A model generated the notes under the pieces. It saw nothing but the letters and a program-made list of their open reading frames with translations. It had not been told where the DNA came from and did not search any database. The position numbers and the translations under genes are program-made. 31,880 bases of DNA. Origin: a virus. The DNA lies in the IMG/VR virus record IMGVR_UViG_3300032217_000333, positions 1 through 31,880 of that record; one strand, written 5' to 3'. Within the stretch, counting starts at the first letter, position 1, and each line of letters begins with the position of its first letter. Below are positions 30,655 through 31,880 of the stretch, piece after piece.

Positions 30655-30663
30655 TGTTATAAT
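30635..30663 (+). promoter_or_regulatory. Consensus sigma70 promoter TTGACA-N17-TATAAT
   Basis: Both hexamers are perfect (30635-30640, 30658-30663) with a 17-nt spacer. The -10 ends exactly 6 nt before an ATG at 30670. Confidence 0.88.
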
Positions 30664-30708
30664 ATACACATGCTTAAGAAACGAGCGTTATCAAGGAGCA
30701 GAGAATCT

Positions 30709-30957
30709 ATGACATTACCAGATGAAAGATACCGTAGTGTAAAGTATGCACAGGAGTTTCTATCACGTCTAGCGGGTGGGCAATATGCCCGTGTGCCCAA
30801 GGCAGTTCGTGATGAAGCTCGCAGCATACTGAGACACTATCCTTCACAATGGGATATGCAGCGTACAGCACTTCAAGCACCGGATGTATTTCAAGAACGC
30901 ATGGACGATCTACACAAGATGGTTCTAAAATACGAACAGGATCAACCACAACCCTAG
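30709..30957 (+). CDS. BPSL0761-like phage protein
   Basis: The protein has 82 residues, starting MTLPDERYRSVKYAQEFLSR. MTLPDER..., then RVPKAVRDEARSILRHYP, is the signature of a small protein family known from Burkholderia phages (BPSL0761-like), without a proven function. AAGGAG lies 10 nt before this ATG. An in-frame ATG at 30670 sits at the predicted +1 of the promoter and would add a basic 13-residue extension (MLKKRALSRSRES) by leaderless translation. Both starts may be used. Confidence 0.78.
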   Translation: MTLPDERYRSVKYAQEFLSRLAGGQYARVPKAVRDEARSILRHYPSQWDMQRTALQAPDVFQERMDDLHKMVLKYEQDQPQP

Positions 30958-30967
30958 CAGCGTATAC

Positions 30968-31045
<78 letters not shown>

Positions 31046-31052
31046 AATCAAT

Positions 31053-31129
31053 CACGCCTTAGCTCAGTTGGATAGAGCAACAGCCTTCTAAGCTGTGGGC
31101 CACTGGTTCGAATCCAGTAGGCGTGGCCA
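31053..31129 (+). tRNA. tRNA-Arg (TCT)
   Basis: The acceptor CACGCCT pairs with AGGCGTG. The D-arm is GCTC/GAGC, and the anticodon stem ACAGC/GCTGT has the loop CTTCTAA (anticodon TCT). The T-arm is ACTGG/CCAGT with TTCGAAT. Discriminator G is followed by an encoded CCA. It reads AGA codons, used more in AT-rich genes. Confidence 0.93.
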
Positions 31130-31139
31130 CTTAACGTTA

Positions 31140-31164
31140 ACAGCAGCAGTGCGCAGCGTACAGC
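31140..31164 (+). repeat. 25-nt direct repeat flanking tRNA-Leu, left copy
   Basis: The shared 25 nt include CAGTGCGCAGCGTACAGC and recur at 31267-31291, on the other side of the tRNA-Leu gene. Confidence 0.8.
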
Positions 31165-31175
31165 AGCAAACAGCG

Positions 31176-31262
31176 GCCCGGATGGTGAAATAGGTAGACA
31201 CAAGAGACTTAAAATCTCTCGCTGGAAACAGCGTGCCGGTTCGATTCCGGCTCCGGGCACCA
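31176..31262 (+). tRNA. tRNA-Leu (TAA)
   Basis: The acceptor GCCCGGA pairs with TCCGGGC. The anticodon stem AGAGA/TCTCT surrounds CTTAAAA (anticodon TAA). A long variable arm, CGCTG-GAAA-CAGCG, marks a class II tRNA. The T-arm is GCCGG/CCGGC with TTCGATT, and ACCA is encoded. Confidence 0.94.
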
Positions 31263-31266
31263 TGAC

Positions 31267-31291
31267 ACAGCAGCAGTGCGCAGCGTACAGC
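31267..31291 (+). repeat. 25-nt direct repeat flanking tRNA-Leu, right copy
   Basis: This is an identical second copy, 127 nt from the first. Partial matches (GCAGCGTA) follow at about 31305-31312 and precede tRNA-Met. Confidence 0.8.
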
Positions 31292-31334
31292 GAGTCTACA
31301 GCAGCGCAGCGTAGAAGGAGAGTGCCGCAGCATA

Positions 31335-31378
31335 GCCCAATCTGTGGCATTTTGGCTACGATTTGGGCGGGAGAACCC
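31335..31378 (+). other. Two adjacent RNA hairpins downstream of the tRNA cluster
   Basis: The first stem is 31335-31348 against 31355-31368: 13 base pairs with two single-base bulges and a six-base loop. It is followed at once by GGG-AGAA-CCC (31369-31378). No T-run follows, so a classic terminator is not supported. It may be a processing signal or a structured leader or ncRNA in the roughly 200-nt gap (31263-31434), in which I see no gene. Confidence 0.4.
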
Positions 31379-31434
31379 AGGGCACGTGTCGCGAACAAGA
31401 AACCCTAGAGCCGTCAGGGTCAAAATCATTTCGG

Positions 31435-31463
31435 TTGACAGAATGGGTCAGAGGCCGTATAAT
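31435..31463 (+). promoter_or_regulatory. Consensus sigma70 promoter TTGACA-N17-TATAAT
   Basis: Both hexamers are perfect (31435-31440, 31458-31463), with a 17-nt spacer. The -10 ends 6 nt before the ATG at 31470, which has no ribosome-binding site, so the mRNA is predicted to be leaderless. Confidence 0.88.
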
Positions 31464-31469
31464 AGAGCT

Positions 31470-31808
31470 ATGACACAGACAAACACCACTCGTAAAAAGC
31501 GCACCGATCGCAATCATATCATCTATGAACTGCGAATCAACGGCTTGAACTACATTGGCGTCACAGCTAAGACAGAATCCACTATTAATAAGAGTGTTCT
31601 AGCTCGTGCAGCCAAGCACTTCTACCGTGCGAAAACCGAGTCAAAGAACTGGCTGCTTTGCCAAGCTCTGCGTTCACTCAAGGACAAGAGCGAGATTGAA
31701 GTACTAGTTCACGAAGTCATACGTGGCAAAGCGGCTGCTCACAAGCGTGAAGTAGAGCTCCGTCGTATACTTAAACCTGCCCTTAACACAGACTGCCGAG
31801 GAGATTGA
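31470..31808 (+). CDS. GIY-YIG-like nuclease domain protein
   Basis: The protein has 112 residues, starting MTQTNTTRKKRTDRNHIIYE. IIYELRINGLNYIGVT holds the two signature strands (IIY in place of GIY, then YIG). R and H in VLARAAKHFYRA, and E in KREVELRRILKPALNTD, match the later catalytic positions. It is about the size of a lone GIY-YIG domain; no DNA-binding domain is attached. The ATG at 31470 is chosen over the earlier frame start at 31344 because of the promoter geometry. It may be a homing or recombination nuclease next to the tRNA genes. Confidence 0.78.
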   Translation: MTQTNTTRKKRTDRNHIIYELRINGLNYIGVTAKTESTINKSVLARAAKHFYRAKTESKNWLLCQALRSLKDKSEIEVLVHEVIRGKAAAHKREVELRRILKPALNTDCRGD

Positions 31809-31809
31809 T

Positions 31810-31880
31810 ATGATGTTCACCCTAGAAGTTTATAAGCGGGACGGTCGCACCAAATCGGGCGAGCGTTTCATTGGCAAGTA
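31810..31880 (+). CDS. Start of a phage gene, truncated by the window edge
   Basis: The frame starts ATGATG at 31810, preceded by GAGGAG, directly after the TGA of the GIY-YIG gene. It reads MMFTLEVYKRDGRTKSGERF and then IGK before the window ends. I recall this N-terminus (FTLE-YKRD-RTK-GER) from small T4-like phage proteins without known function. Confidence 0.6.
   Translation, partial: MMFTLEVYKRDGRTKSGERFIGK

Noticed and set aside
31140-31291. Attachment-site pair (attL/attR) for an integrated element
   Set aside because: Only a tRNA lies between the copies; there is no integrase in the window and the rest looks like continuous phage genome.
31369-31378. Rho-independent terminator after the tRNA genes
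   Set aside because: The short GGG-AGAA-CCC stem is not followed by a run of T.
31048-31429. Two minus-strand frames of 113-116 codons
   Set aside because: They run antisense through the tRNA-Arg and tRNA-Leu genes and their flanking repeats.

Overview
The window looks like part of the genome of a large T4-like, tailed marine phage, probably infecting an alphaproteobacterium. Four kinds of evidence point there. First, T4-type late promoter boxes (NTAAATA) stand directly in front of virion-type genes. Second, there is a T4-like ATP-dependent DNA ligase, HNH and GIY-YIG nucleases, a DNA methyltransferase, repeat-rich fibre proteins and three tRNA genes. Third, many small phage-type genes are packed with ATGA or TAATG overlaps. 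Fourth, there is a 5-aminolevulinate synthase of the C4 (Shemin) type, a route typical of alphaproteobacteria. The host assignment is inference. No integrase, att site or plasmid feature was seen.

Layout. 1-3649 (minus): virion genes, namely a repeat-rich fibre (cut by the left edge), a small late protein, a Cys-rich protein, a PA14/GLEYA-like adhesin and a Dps-type miniferritin. 3696-5831: ALAS (plus), converging on a cupin and ClpP (minus). 5967-15673 (plus): HNH nuclease, a large late protein, DNA methyltransferase, DNA ligase, then a chain of small genes that includes a secreted polysaccharide lyase, two lipoproteins, other exported or membrane proteins and several conserved phage hypotheticals. 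15663-29596 (minus): a nearly gapless run of 15 genes with seven radical-SAM enzymes, a 2OG-Fe(II) oxygenase-like protein, an SDR-like protein, a nitroreductase-like protein interrupted by a phage virion domain, a YqgE/AlgH protein, a methyltransferase-like protein and a glycosyltransferase-like protein. 29666-31880: a small gene, a roughly 500-nt noncoding region rich in repeats, small early genes, tRNA-Met, tRNA-Arg and tRNA-Leu, a GIY-YIG nuclease and the start of another gene.

How it may work together. The plus-strand blocks are driven by near-perfect host sigma70 promoters (TTGACA-N17-TATAAT) and look early. Most minus-strand genes and the large plus-strand gene at 6485 have T4-type late boxes. 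In both classes several promoters place the predicted +1 on the start codon, implying leaderless mRNAs. The radical-SAM operon has a late box at its head, so it would be made while virions assemble. The nitroreductase with an inserted virion domain suggests that this chemistry acts on, or is carried by, virion components. This is the most unusual system in the window, and its substrate cannot be read from the sequence.

Limits: functions come from motif recognition by eye, with no database search. Start codons were moved from the longest ORF where overlap, ribosome-binding site or promoter position favoured another start.
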